Notes: generated by a model not told the origin, from the sequence alone. A stretch of DNA of 64,000 nucleotides from Filimonas lacunae (GCF_002355595.1 NZ_AP017422.1:7750406-7814405), one strand, 5' to 3'; shown: positions 29,517 through 38,949, numbered from the stretch's first letter. Numbers and translations: made by a program.

Positions 29517-30878
29517 ATGGCAAAGCTGGAGAGCATACAGAGGATTTATTTTATAGGAATAGGCGGCATAGGAATGAGCGCCCTGGCCAGGTATTTTGTA
29601 TCGCGTGGTGTAAGGGTAAGTGGGTACGATCGTACCGAAACGCCTTTAACCAAAGCATTGGTAGCAGAAGGTATTCCGGTGCATTACACAGAAGACATCA
29701 CTGCTATACCGCTGGATGTGGATGTGGTGGTGTACACACCTGCTGTTCCGGCTGTACATGCCGGGCTGGTGTATTACCGGGAGAAGGGATTTGAAGTGGT
29801 AAAACGCAGCGATGTGTTGCAATGGATAACAGAAAGTTCTTTTAATGTATGTGTGGGTGGTACGCATGGTAAAACTACCATCAGCACCATGACAGCGCAT
29901 ATATTAACACATACTGGCTATGGATGCAACGCATTTTTAGGTGGTATATCGGCCAACTACAATACCAATTTCTGGAGCAGCGAACGTCATGTAGCTGTGG
30001 TAGAAGCCGATGAATATGACAGAAGTTTTTTAAAGCTGGTGCCTGATGTAGCCGTGATTACGGCTATGGATGCAGACCATTTAGATATTTACGGAACAGC
30101 GGAAGAAGTAGAAAATGCTTTTGTACAGTTTTCGCAGCGCGTAAAGCCGGGTGGATGCCTGGTAAGTAAATATGGCCTTAGCAGAAGCAGTGAGTTGCAG
30201 GCTGCGCACCATTTTACTTACAGCTTTGACCAAACAGGTGCCGATGTTTATGCGGCAGATGTAAAAGTGATGGATGGTTCGTATCACTATAATGTAATTG
30301 CTAACAACTGGCAACTGAATAATGTGGTGTTGCACATGGGCGGCCTGCATAATATAGAAAACAGTGTAGCAGCTATTACAGTGGCTAAATACCTGGGCAT
30401 TGATGATGAGAAGATCAAAGCGGCAGTAGCCAGTTTTAAAGGAGTGAAGCGGAGGTTTGAATACCTGGTGAGGGAAGAAGGGAAGATAATGATAGATGAC
30501 TATGCACATCATCCGCAGGAGTTAAAAGCCCTGATAACTGGTGTAAGAAGCTTGTATGGAAATGCTGCCTGTACGGTAGTGTTTCAGCCGCATTTATTTA
30601 GCCGTACCAAAGACCTGGCGGAAGAATTTGCAGCAAGCCTTGACCTGGCCGATGAGGTGATATTGTTGCCTGTTTACCCGGCAAGAGAGTTGCCCATGGA
30701 AGGGGTTACCAGCGAACTGATAGCCCGTTACATGAAACATAGCAATGTAAAGCTGCTGAGTAAGGAAGAAATGTTACAGTATGTAGGTCAACAACGCCCT
30801 TCGTTACTGGTAATGTCGGGAGCAGGAGATATTGATGCTTTACTGGAACCTGTAAAAGAAATACTTACTGGTGCATAA
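29517..30878 (+). CDS. murC: UDP-N-acetylmuramate:L-alanine ligase
   Basis: 453 residues. YFIGIGGIGMSALARYF at the N-terminus, the ATP loop GGTHGKTT (114-121), the VVEADEYDRSFL block and DDYAHHPQELKA are diagnostic for MurC. It performs the first amino-acid addition to UDP-MurNAc. It lies 20 bp after murG and 23 bp before ftsQ. Confidence 0.96.
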   Translation: MAKLESIQRIYFIGIGGIGMSALARYFVSRGVRVSGYDRTETPLTKALVAEGIPVHYTEDITAIPLDVDVVVYTPAVPAVHAGLVYYREKGFEVVKRSDVLQWITESSFNVCVGGTHGKTTISTMTAHILTHTGYGCNAFLGGISANYNTNFWSSERHVAVVEADEYDRSFLKLVPDVAVITAMDADHLDIYGTAEEVENAFVQFSQRVKPGGCLVSKYGLSRSSELQAAHHFTYSFDQTGADVYAADVKVMDGSYHYNVIANNWQLNNVVLHMGGLHNIENSVAAITVAKYLGIDDEKIKAAVASFKGVKRRFEYLVREEGKIMIDDYAHHPQELKALITGVRSLYGNAACTVVFQPHLFSRTKDLAEEFAASLDLADEVILLPVYPARELPMEGVTSELIARYMKHSNVKLLSKEEMLQYVGQQRPSLLVMSGAGDIDALLEPVKEILTGA

Positions 30879-30901
30879 GGCACTGGTGAAAGCTGTTTGA
30901 T

Positions 30902-31870
30902 ATGTGGAAGAAACGACTTCAATTCATGGCATGGTGCGTGCTGGGGCTGCTGACAACAGGCCTGCTGGTTGCCGGTGTGCAAAAGAAAAACAGCCAGCGT
31001 TGCAAAGCGGTGCATATTGAAATTGAAGGCGCGGAAGAACATGTGTTTGTAGATGAAAAACATTTGCTGGCTTTGCTGGCAAAGAACGGAGCAGAAAAGG
31101 GAGTGCCGGTGAACAGTGTAATGCTGCGCAGGCTGGAAGCAAGGGTAGAAAAGGATGTATGGATAAAAAACGCGGAGCTGTTCTTTGATAATAACCGGGT
31201 GTTGCAGGTGAAGATAGAAGAGCGTGAGCCGTTGGCAAGGGTTTTTACCATAGAAGGAAGTTCTTTTTATATCGACAGTTCAGGTACCCGGTTGCCTTTG
31301 AGCGACAGGTTAACAGCAAGGGTTCCGGTGTTTACTTCTTTTCCCGGCGAAAAAGCAAAGCTGTCTGCTACAGACAGTATTGTATTGCAGGAGGTGAAGA
31401 AGATAGCGCAGACCATTGGAAGGGATTCATTCTGGACCGACCTGGTGGCACAGGTAGATATTACGCCACAGCGTACTTACCAGATCATCCCCCAGTTAGG
31501 GAACCAGGTGATTGAGTTAGGCAGTGCAGAAAATCTTGACGACAAACTTGACCGGTTGTATAGTTTTTATAAGCAGGTGTGGGCAAAGGCAGGATTTGAG
31601 AAGTACGAGAAAATTGATGTGCAGTACGCAGGGCAGGTAGTGGCAACGCGCAGAGGTGTAAGTGCAGGTGTGCCTGACAGTGCCAGGGCTATACAGCAGC
31701 TAAACAACAGCATAGCACAGGCAACCGGTTTATCGGGTGGCAGTGCGGCAGTGCAGGCAGCAACGGCTAATGGCAACAGAAGGGATACTACGGCAGCTGC
31801 AGGTAACAGGCCGGCAAGGCCGGCAGCAGCGGCACCAAAGCCAAGAGCAGTGATGCAAAGAAGACATTAG
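30902..31870 (+). CDS. ftsQ: Division protein FtsQ/DivIB
   Basis: 322 residues. One transmembrane helix (about 5-25), a POTRA domain (about 37-105, containing LLALLAKNGAEKGVPVNSV and DVWIKNAELFF) and a beta domain (VFTIEGSSFYIDSSGTRLPL) match FtsQ. The last ~70 residues are low complexity, rich in Ala, Arg and Pro, and likely disordered. FtsQ recruits FtsL/FtsB and restrains FtsWI. The location between murC and ftsA is the classical one. Confidence 0.92.
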   Translation: MWKKRLQFMAWCVLGLLTTGLLVAGVQKKNSQRCKAVHIEIEGAEEHVFVDEKHLLALLAKNGAEKGVPVNSVMLRRLEARVEKDVWIKNAELFFDNNRVLQVKIEEREPLARVFTIEGSSFYIDSSGTRLPLSDRLTARVPVFTSFPGEKAKLSATDSIVLQEVKKIAQTIGRDSFWTDLVAQVDITPQRTYQIIPQLGNQVIELGSAENLDDKLDRLYSFYKQVWAKAGFEKYEKIDVQYAGQVVATRRGVSAGVPDSARAIQQLNNSIAQATGLSGGSAAVQAATANGNRRDTTAAAGNRPARPAAAAPKPRAVMQRRH

Positions 31871-31933
31871 GAACGTAACAAAGGGAGATTGAACAATAAC
31901 AACAACAACAACGAACAACTAAAACACGTATCT

Positions 31934-33319
31934 ATGAACCCAAACGAAGCACCCATCATCGTGGGTCTTGACATTGGCACAACGAAAATTGCTGCCATTG
32001 CCGGACGCAAAAACGAGTATGGGAAACTGGAAATACTAGGCTTTGGCCGCGCCAATAGCAGTGGCGTACAACACGGCCAGGTGCTTAATATTGACCAGAC
32101 GATTAAAGCCATACAACAGGCTTTGCTAAACTGCTATGAAAGCAACCCGGATTTGGAAATTAACGAGGTGTATGTAGGTATTGCAGGGCACCATATCAAG
32201 AGTTTGCAAACACGTGGCGACATTGTAAGGCAGGACTCGGACACTGAAATTGAGCGTTGGGAAATTGAGCAGCTGATTGATAATCAGAAGAAGACTTTTA
32301 TTCCTGCAGGTGATCAGATCATTGAGGTGATTCCACAGGATTTTCATGTTGACAATTTTCAGAACATTAAAGATCCTGTAGGTTACAACGGTGTGAAAGT
32401 GGGTGCGAATTTTCACATCATTACAGGTGACAGAAATGCGATACGCAACATTAACCGTTCTGTAGAAAGAAGCGGTTTAAAAACCAAAGACCTGGTATTG
32501 CAACCGCTGGCTTCTGCTTCTGCTGTAATGAGCGAAGTGGATATGGAAGCGGGTGTAGCCATACTGGACATTGGAGGTGGTACTTCCGATCTGGCAGTGT
32601 TTTATGAAGGTATATTAAAGCATACTGCTGTTATACCTTTTGGTGGAGAAAACATTACCAACGATATACGCATGGGATTAGGTGTGCTGAAAAGCCAGGC
32701 CGAAGCCATGAAGGTTCAGTTTGGTAGTGCATTAGCCGATGCGGCTAAAACCAATGCCTTTATTACCATACCTGGTTTAAAAGGCATGCCTGCTAAAGAG
32801 ATCAGTGTAAAAAATCTGGCAAACATTATCCAGGCAAGGATGAGCGAGATACTGGATTTTGTTACATATCATTTAAAACAGGTGGGTTTGGACAACAGAA
32901 CACTGAATGGTGGCGTTATCCTTACCGGTGGTGGTTCGCAATTAAAGCACCTGATACAGTTAACAGAATATGTTACTGGTTTAAATGCCCGCATAGGTTT
33001 ACCTAACGAGCATCTGGCCGCTAATCATATTGATGAGCTGAAAAAGCCGATGTATTCTACCTGTATAGGTTTAATATTAAAAGGTTTCAGCGATTACGAG
33101 CATCAGCGTAAAGAGTTCGACAACCGCTTTAAAAAAGTGGTGGTGCCTGAAAGCCTGAAAAAAGAAGAGGTTGCAGAAACCGTAGCAACTGCACAGGTGG
33201 CAGCGCCAGTTGAAACAATAGATATGAGAAAAAGGAAGGGATTGAATAGCTTCTGGGATAAGTTTAAGGACGGTATTATAGACTTGTTTAAAGAAGAGGG
33301 TGATCAGGAGATAAGATAA
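31934..33319 (+). CDS. ftsA: Actin-like division protein FtsA
   Basis: 461 residues from ATG 31934. The frame can be extended to TTG 31889, adding an Asn-rich stretch from an AAC repeat, which is unlikely to be translated. The phosphate-1 loop IVGLDIGTTKIAA is at 9-21, ILDIGGGTSDLAVF marks phosphate-2, and GGVILTGGGSQLKHL the adenosine motif. The C-terminus (KGLNSFWDKFKDGIIDLF) is an amphipathic membrane-targeting helix. FtsA tethers FtsZ to the inner membrane and activates septal synthesis. Confidence 0.95.
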   Translation: MNPNEAPIIVGLDIGTTKIAAIAGRKNEYGKLEILGFGRANSSGVQHGQVLNIDQTIKAIQQALLNCYESNPDLEINEVYVGIAGHHIKSLQTRGDIVRQDSDTEIERWEIEQLIDNQKKTFIPAGDQIIEVIPQDFHVDNFQNIKDPVGYNGVKVGANFHIITGDRNAIRNINRSVERSGLKTKDLVLQPLASASAVMSEVDMEAGVAILDIGGGTSDLAVFYEGILKHTAVIPFGGENITNDIRMGLGVLKSQAEAMKVQFGSALADAAKTNAFITIPGLKGMPAKEISVKNLANIIQARMSEILDFVTYHLKQVGLDNRTLNGGVILTGGGSQLKHLIQLTEYVTGLNARIGLPNEHLAANHIDELKKPMYSTCIGLILKGFSDYEHQRKEFDNRFKKVVVPESLKKEEVAETVATAQVAAPVETIDMRKRKGLNSFWDKFKDGIIDLFKEEGDQEIR

Positions 33320-33370
33320 TAACAATGAAACAAAATACTTACTTACTAACCAAACATAAAATTCCGGACC

Positions 33371-35158
33371 ATGATACACTTTGATTTGCCAAAGCAAAAG
33401 TCATCTATCATCAAGGTTCTTGGTGTAGGAGGCGGCGGAAGTAATGCGGTAAACTACATGTTTGCGCAGAACATTGAGGGGGTGGATTTTATCATTTGTA
33501 ACACCGATGCCAAAGCGTTGGAGCAAAGTGATATACCTAATAAAATTCAGTTAGGCCCGCATTTAACGCAGGGCTTAGGAGCTGGCGCCAACCCCGAAGT
33601 GGGCAAGCAGGCTACTGAAGAATCGCTGGAAGAGATTAAGCGCATACTGGAAGTAAATACCAAAATGGCATTTATTTGTGCAGGCATGGGCGGTGGCACC
33701 GGTACCGGTGGCGCGCCTATCATTGCCAAAATATGCCGCGAGCTGGGCATTCTTACCGTTGGTATTGTTACCCTGCCATTTGGATTTGAAGGGCCGCGCC
33801 GTCATCAGCAGGCTGAACTGGGCATTAAACAGTTAGAGCCTTACGTAGACACTTTACTGGTTATCAGTAATGATAAACTGCGTATGCAGTATGGCAACCT
33901 GAAAATGAAGGAAGCTTTTGGTAAGGCCGATAATGTGTTGGCTACCGCTGCCAAATGTATTACAGACATCATCAACAGCCGCGGTCACATTATTGTGGAC
34001 TTTGCGGATGTATGCACTGTAATGAAAAATGGTGGTGTGGCTATCCTGGGTAGTGCCTTTGTAGAAGGAGAAGACAGGGCACAGACTGCCATTGAGCATG
34101 CGTTGAACTCTCCGTTGTTGAATGATAACGATATCCGTGGAGCAAAATGGATATTGATTAACATTAACAGCGCCGAAGGGGAACACGAATGCACTATGGA
34201 CGAACTGGAAATTATCAACAACCACCTGCGCATGCAGGCGGGTGAACATACCGACGTAATTGTAGGTATGGGCTATGATAATACCCTGGACAGAAAAATA
34301 GGCATTACACTTATAGCTACTGGCTTTGAACATAAAGATCCTTTTGCTGCTCCCAGAGAAGAAGATGTTGCTGTTCCACGTGCGGTAAACAATCCGAACG
34401 AGAAAATAGTAATGACACTGGGTGTAGAAGAAGATAAAAGGCAACAGCCTGTACAGCAGCAACCAGTAGTGTTTGAAGATCCGATGGCACCTAAGCTGGT
34501 AGATGGAAGCGCTAACGTAGCGCCCCGTCCCGAGCCACGCCAGGAAGATCCCTACACCATGCCTGTTGGTAAGGTGGATGCCAATGGTGTTTTCCGTTTT
34601 GAATTATCTACAGATATAACAGGAGAGGTAAAGCCTGCTCAGCCAGAGCCTAAGCCTACCGAACCTGCTATGCAGTATGTAGAAAGAGTATATCCTGAGA
34701 ACAGGGGTGTACAAGGCGGTGCGCAGCAACCTGTGCCACAGCCGTTTGTACAACAGCCACGTCCTACATTCAATCCTCAGCAACCTCCGGTACAGCCAGA
34801 GCCTAAAGAGGAAGAAAATGCAGGTTTTGAACTGGTAATAAAAGACAATGCGCCACCAGCGTATGAAGGGCCTTCTATTAGCACATTCGATATCCAGGAT
34901 GATGAAGAAGAACAAAAGCGTCGTGCTGCTGAACGTATTCAGAAGCTGCGCAAGTTGTCTTTCAACATGAACACCAACGATCCGAATAACGAGTTTGAAA
35001 CAGTGCCTGCCTATATCAGGAGAAACATGGATTTGTTTGGTAATACCATGACTTCTGTAGAAAATTTCTACAGCAAGTATACAGTTAAGCCTGATGAGAA
35101 CAATGAAGGGCGAATCTCCTCCCTGAATACGTTCCTGGATGGCAAGAAGCCGGATTAA
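33371..35158 (+). CDS. ftsZ: Tubulin-like division GTPase FtsZ, long C-terminal region
   Basis: 595 residues, against about 383 in E. coli. The GTPase core runs to about residue 330, with the tubulin signature GGGTGTGG at 107-114 and VLGVGGGGSNAVN near the start. A Pro/Gln/Glu-rich linker of about 200 residues follows. The conserved C-terminal peptide that binds FtsA appears as VPAYIRRN at 545-552, but a further 43 residues follow it instead of ending the protein. FtsZ forms the contractile Z-ring. It is the last gene of the dcw transcript, followed by a terminator. Confidence 0.97.
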   Translation: MIHFDLPKQKSSIIKVLGVGGGGSNAVNYMFAQNIEGVDFIICNTDAKALEQSDIPNKIQLGPHLTQGLGAGANPEVGKQATEESLEEIKRILEVNTKMAFICAGMGGGTGTGGAPIIAKICRELGILTVGIVTLPFGFEGPRRHQQAELGIKQLEPYVDTLLVISNDKLRMQYGNLKMKEAFGKADNVLATAAKCITDIINSRGHIIVDFADVCTVMKNGGVAILGSAFVEGEDRAQTAIEHALNSPLLNDNDIRGAKWILININSAEGEHECTMDELEIINNHLRMQAGEHTDVIVGMGYDNTLDRKIGITLIATGFEHKDPFAAPREEDVAVPRAVNNPNEKIVMTLGVEEDKRQQPVQQQPVVFEDPMAPKLVDGSANVAPRPEPRQEDPYTMPVGKVDANGVFRFELSTDITGEVKPAQPEPKPTEPAMQYVERVYPENRGVQGGAQQPVPQPFVQQPRPTFNPQQPPVQPEPKEEENAGFELVIKDNAPPAYEGPSISTFDIQDDEEEQKRRAAERIQKLRKLSFNMNTNDPNNEFETVPAYIRRNMDLFGNTMTSVENFYSKYTVKPDENNEGRISSLNTFLDGKKPD

Positions 35159-35214
35159 TACCCGGCCTGGTTCATAGGCATCTCTGACATTTTATAGTGT
35201 TTTTAGTTGTTGTG

Positions 35215-35244
35215 TCCCTCCCGTTTTGCCGGGAGGGATTTTTT
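35215..35244 (+). terminator. Intrinsic terminator of the dcw cluster
   Basis: Nine perfect base pairs (35215-35223 with 35230-35238), a 6-nt loop and a run of six T residues to 35244. It lies 57 bp after the ftsZ stop. Confidence 0.92.
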
Positions 35245-35292
35245 GTTATATTACATATGTAACCAGTTATTCATTGATTCTAAAATTTATTT

Positions 35293-36243
35293 ATGTCTAC
35301 AGTGCTTATTACCGGGGGAACCGGTTTGGTGGGCAGCAGGCTTACAAAGCTGCTGGTGCAGAAAGGCTACGAGGTTATAGTGTTAACCCGTAACCCCGAT
35401 GCACGTCCGGCCAAGCCTTCTGTAACCTATAAGCATTGGGATGTAGAGAAAGGGGTGATAGATAAGGATGCAGTTGCGGCAGCTGATTTTTTAATTCATC
35501 TGGCGGGTGAAGGAGTAGCCGATAAACGCTGGAGCAAACAACGAAAAGAAGCGATAGTAAGCAGTCGCGTAAAAAGCGGTGAGTTGCTGTTGAAGGCTGT
35601 ACAACAACATAATACCCGTTTGCAAACAGTAGTAAGTGCATCCGGTATAGGTTGGTATGGGCCAGATGCCAAAGAGAAACGCAAACAACCAGTGCCTTTT
35701 GTAGAGTCAGATTCGGCCAGTGCTGATTTTTTAGGAGAAACCTGCCGTTTGTGGGAAGAGTCTGTACAGCCTTTTAAAGCGCTGGGTAAAAGATTGGTAA
35801 TTTTACGAACCGGCCTGGCATTGAGCAACCAGGGAGGATTTTTGTTAGAGATAAAGAAGCCGTTACAAATGGCCAACATAGCCACTATTATGGGTGGAGG
35901 AGAGCAGGTGGTAAGCTGGATACATATTGATGATCTGTGTCGCATGTATTTGTTTGCATTGGAAAACGCCCAGGTAGAAGGCGTATATAATGCGGTGGCG
36001 CCAGCACCACTCACCAATAAAGCCATTACTTTGTTAATAGCCAATCACCGCAAGCCCAAGCCTTTCATCCCTATTCATGTACCCGCTTTTGTGTTAAAGA
36101 TTGTGATAGGGGAAATGAGCGTGGAAGTGCTGAAAAGCGCTACTGTGAGTGCTGCCCATATTAAAGAAACCGGTTTTCATTTCCTGTATCCTTCGGCAGA
36201 TGCAGCCATAGAGCAATTACAGGCAGAAGCTGCTTCTGCTTAA
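35293..36243 (+). CDS. TIGR01777-type NAD(P)-binding epimerase
   Basis: 316 residues. The Rossmann loop TGGTGLVGSRLTKLL near residue 7, SASGIGWYG, LRTGLALSNQGGFL and the WIHIDDLCRMYLFALEN stretch place it in the YfcH/TIGR01777 branch of extended short-chain dehydrogenases, whose substrate is unknown. The C-terminal DUF1731 region (VPAFVLKIVIGEMSVEVLKS) is present. It is transcribed alone after the dcw terminator and converges with the ABC permease gene. Confidence 0.88.
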   Translation: MSTVLITGGTGLVGSRLTKLLVQKGYEVIVLTRNPDARPAKPSVTYKHWDVEKGVIDKDAVAAADFLIHLAGEGVADKRWSKQRKEAIVSSRVKSGELLLKAVQQHNTRLQTVVSASGIGWYGPDAKEKRKQPVPFVESDSASADFLGETCRLWEESVQPFKALGKRLVILRTGLALSNQGGFLLEIKKPLQMANIATIMGGGEQVVSWIHIDDLCRMYLFALENAQVEGVYNAVAPAPLTNKAITLLIANHRKPKPFIPIHVPAFVLKIVIGEMSVEVLKSATVSAAHIKETGFHFLYPSADAAIEQLQAEAASA

Positions 36244-36254
36244 ACAGATAGTAT

Positions 36255-36285
36255 AAAAAAACTGCTGATTATAAATCAGCAGTTT
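36255..36285 (-). terminator. Terminator overlapping the end of the ABC permease gene
   Basis: A 12-bp perfect stem (36259-36270 with 36274-36285) has a 3-nt loop and, on the minus strand, is followed by a T run (36255-36260 as A on plus). The right arm and the stop codon at 36269-36271 belong to the permease gene, so the terminator is built into its last codons. It may also stop the plus-strand epimerase transcript. Confidence 0.8.
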
Positions 36286-37069
36286 CAAATTTTCGTTTAA
36301 TAAGCACAAAGTATAGGATAATATAGCAATGAGCTGCTATTAATAAGTTGGCTACAGGAGGTAGAAAGTTTTTCTGCAAAGCCTTCTGAAACATTTGAAT
36401 AGGCACCAGTTTATCTGTCGGGTCCAGTGTTAAGTAGTAACCCGGTCCCTCCAGTGGATCACCGGTAGCAAATCTGTTAATCAGCAACACCAGTATATTC
36501 TCTATTAAAAACACATAGGTGAAAAACAGCGCAATAGTAAGCCCGGAGCGCTTTAGCAATAAGCTTAATAACAAAGCAAGGCTGGTATAGCTAATACATT
36601 GTATAAAGGAGTAGTATAGTTGCGAGCTGTTTTCCATAGAAAAATAACTGTATGCCTCGCTAAGGCCAAACACTACACCTGTTAAAAACAGCACTATGGT
36701 AAAAGCAACAGACAGTACCAGTATTAATAACATTTTTCCGTATATAAACTCTGTACGGCTTAAACCATCGATTACGTTTTGACGGTGGGTTTTAAAGTTA
36801 AATTCATTAGTGGTGCTAATGATCACTATCAACGAAGGCAGGAAGAGCAGGTAACTGGCTATTAATGCCACAGTGTGCCAGATTTCCGGAAACTGGAAAG
36901 GAGAGCCAGCCATACCCATTAAGACTGTTGCTTTAGAGTTGCTATGAATTACCTGGAAATAAATGTAGTTGATGCCTATAATACATAACAATAGCAAACC
37001 CACTAAAACCCAGAAGGTTTTGTAGTTCTTTAGTTTCAGCCATTCTATCTTTAATAATTTCAGTATCAT
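36269..37069 (-). CDS. ABC-2 type transporter permease
   Basis: 266 residues with about six hydrophobic helices (VLVGLLLLCIIGINYIYF, ASYLLFLPSLIVIIS, LVLSVAFTIVLFLTGVVFG and others), characteristic of ABC-2 membrane subunits. It is encoded 22 bp after its ATPase on the same strand, so the pair probably forms an exporter. Substrate cannot be told from sequence; related small pairs export peptides, antibiotics or lipids. The last codons double as a terminator stem. Confidence 0.85.
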   Translation of the reverse strand: MILKLLKIEWLKLKNYKTFWVLVGLLLLCIIGINYIYFQVIHSNSKATVLMGMAGSPFQFPEIWHTVALIASYLLFLPSLIVIISTTNEFNFKTHRQNVIDGLSRTEFIYGKMLLILVLSVAFTIVLFLTGVVFGLSEAYSYFSMENSSQLYYSFIQCISYTSLALLLSLLLKRSGLTIALFFTYVFLIENILVLLINRFATGDPLEGPGYYLTLDPTDKLVPIQMFQKALQKNFLPPVANLLIAAHCYIILYFVLIKRKFETADL

Positions 37070-37091
37070 ATTGTTTAGTTGAGGGGGTGGG

Positions 37092-37982
37092 TTAATTGGT
37101 TAATTCAAAGAAGTTGCTTTCCAGGCTTTTCTTTTTCAGTTGCAGCTGGCTTAACACCACACCATTATTAAAGCAATGCTGGTTAATGGCAGCCAGGTTG
37201 GCGGTGCCGGTAGGATACAATAACTGTATACTTGTTGGTAATGTTACTATTTTGCCAATACCAGGCAGGCTGTTGGCTGCTGCAATGAGTGCGGTAATGT
37301 CGGCAGCGCTTACTTCAATAATATCTTCCCCTGCAAACACTTCATTTACATTACCCGAAAGCAGCAGTTTGCCCTTTTTTAATATGGCTACATGGGTACA
37401 CACCTTTTCCACTTCGTCCAATAAATGACTGGCCATAATAATGGTTTTGCCTTCAGCGGCCAATTGGGTAATCAGCGAGCGTATTTCGGCAATACCTACA
37501 GGGTCTAATCCATTGGTAGGTTCGTCCAGCACCAGCACCTCGGGATTGCCCAACAGTGAAGAAGCGATGGCCAGGCGTTGCTTCATACCCAGTGAAAAAG
37601 TGCTGAACTTGCTTTGCCTGCGTTCGTACAGGTTTACTTTTTTCAGTACCACATCAATATCGTCAAAACCTCTTCCCTTTATTTCTGCGGCAATACGCAG
37701 GTTGCGTTCGGCTGATAGATAATGATAAAAGTTGGGTGTTTCCAGCAAGGTGCCTATTTGTTTGCGCATAACCGCATTAAAAGGCTGCCCCTTAAAGGTG
37801 AAGCTGCCGGCATTGCTTTTTAATACATTCATTAATATGCCCAGCAGGGTGGTTTTTCCGCTACCGTTGGGACCAAGTATGCCAAATACACTGCTTTGGG
37901 GGATATCAAAAGATACCTGGTCCAGCGCCTGTATGGGGCCGTAGTTTTTGCTTATTCCGGATATGCTTACAATGGAGGACAT
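37092..37982 (-). CDS. ABC transporter ATP-binding protein
   Basis: 296 residues. Walker A GPNGSGKTTLL lies near residue 38, the signature is FSLGMKQRLAIASSLL and Walker B VLVLDEPTNGLDP, with the D-loop and switch His (MASHLLDEVE). The C-terminal ~70 residues form the small domain typical of ABC-2 exporters. It is the first gene of the two-gene exporter operon and provides ATP hydrolysis for the following permease. The substrate is unknown. Confidence 0.92.
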   Translation of the reverse strand: MSSIVSISGISKNYGPIQALDQVSFDIPQSSVFGILGPNGSGKTTLLGILMNVLKSNAGSFTFKGQPFNAVMRKQIGTLLETPNFYHYLSAERNLRIAAEIKGRGFDDIDVVLKKVNLYERRQSKFSTFSLGMKQRLAIASSLLGNPEVLVLDEPTNGLDPVGIAEIRSLITQLAAEGKTIIMASHLLDEVEKVCTHVAILKKGKLLLSGNVNEVFAGEDIIEVSAADITALIAAANSLPGIGKIVTLPTSIQLLYPTGTANLAAINQHCFNNGVVLSQLQLKKKSLESNFFELTN

Positions 37983-38075
37983 GGATTGTTTTCTATTTGT
38001 TCAAAAGTTACAGTGTTTGATAGATTGGTGTAAGCTATTATACATGAATGGTTAAGGCTGAGTACAATGGGTAAC

Positions 38076-38107
38076 AAAAAGCCGCCTTCCTTTAGGGGAA
38101 GGCGGCT
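38076..38107 (-). terminator. Intrinsic terminator of the ECF sigma gene
   Basis: An 11-bp perfect GC-rich stem (38080-38090 with 38097-38107) and, on the minus strand, a T run (38076-38080). It lies 37 bp beyond the stop of the sigma gene. Confidence 0.85.
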
Positions 38108-38143
38108 AAATAAGGTATAGGAGGGGAATGTGTATCTGGAAGT

Positions 38144-38725
38144 TTACAAAGCAATCTGCTTTTCGGTCATCATACGGCGCAGATTAATTAACCCGTAGCG
38201 CATGCGCCCTAAAGCAGTGTTAATACTACAATTGGTGGCTTCTGCAATCTCTTTAAAGCTGAGATCGCCAAAGTGACGCAATACAATCACTTCCCGTTGC
38301 TCTTCGGGCAGTTCCTGTAGCATGTTATGCACGCGGGCATGGCTTTGCTGGCGTATCATTTTCTGCTCGGGCGTATCGTCTGCCACCTGTAACCACTCGA
38401 ATATGTCGTTATTATCGCTATCCACAATAGTGGGAAGGCGTTTTAACTTACGGAAGTGATCTACGCACAGGTTGTGTGCAATCCGGATGGCCCAGGGTAA
38501 GAATTTACCTTCCTCATTGTAGCGATTTTGCTTCAGCGTATCAATGATGCGGATAAATGCCTCCTGAAAAAGATCTTCTGCCAGGTATTTGTCCTTTACC
38601 AGGAACAAAATAGAACTGAACAGTTTATCTTTATAACGGATTATTAGCGCTTCCAGCGCGCGAACATCACCATTGTGAAATGAATGGATCAGTTGAATGT
38701 CGGTATAATGATGAAACCTTCTCAT
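38144..38725 (-). CDS. ECF-type RNA polymerase sigma factor
   Basis: 193 residues with region 2 (LEALIIRYKDKLFSSILFLV, AEDLFQEAFIRI, WAIRIAHNLCVDHFRK) and region 4 (LQELPEEQREVIVLRHFGDLSFKEIAEATNCSINTALGRM helix-turn-helix). It directs core polymerase to alternative promoters. Unlike the ECF gene at 51001, no anti-sigma or barrel gene adjoins it; it is transcribed alone between an ABC operon and divergent uvrA. The target regulon is unknown. A 224-bp AT-rich gap separates it from uvrA. Confidence 0.92.
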   Translation of the reverse strand: MRRFHHYTDIQLIHSFHNGDVRALEALIIRYKDKLFSSILFLVKDKYLAEDLFQEAFIRIIDTLKQNRYNEEGKFLPWAIRIAHNLCVDHFRKLKRLPTIVDSDNNDIFEWLQVADDTPEQKMIRQQSHARVHNMLQELPEEQREVIVLRHFGDLSFKEIAEATNCSINTALGRMRYGLINLRRMMTEKQIAL

Positions 38726-38949
38726 AACGGGCGTTTTTGGGGTTTATACGACCGGGCTAACATTAATTAATAATATAAAAATTGTGCCTGAGTAGAGGTT
38801 TATTCGATAGAGGAAGAAATTTAATGTTTGTGAATGTAATGTGAATTTACAATTTGCCAACAAGTTCGCTGCATGTAAATTGTAAAAAAAATGTGAAAAA
38901 ACTGCCGGTTTGGGCAATTTTTTTGCTTGTGTACAGTAATTGATAAAAA

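Noticed and set aside
31889..31933. TTG start of ftsA with an Asn-rich leader.
   Set aside because: Translation of an AAC/AAT-rich leader; the ATG at 31934 gives the normal FtsA N-terminus.
33854..34462. A 202-codon open frame antisense to ftsZ.
   Set aside because: It lies wholly within ftsZ, and its translation is a low-quality aromatic-rich product typical of a codon-bias shadow.
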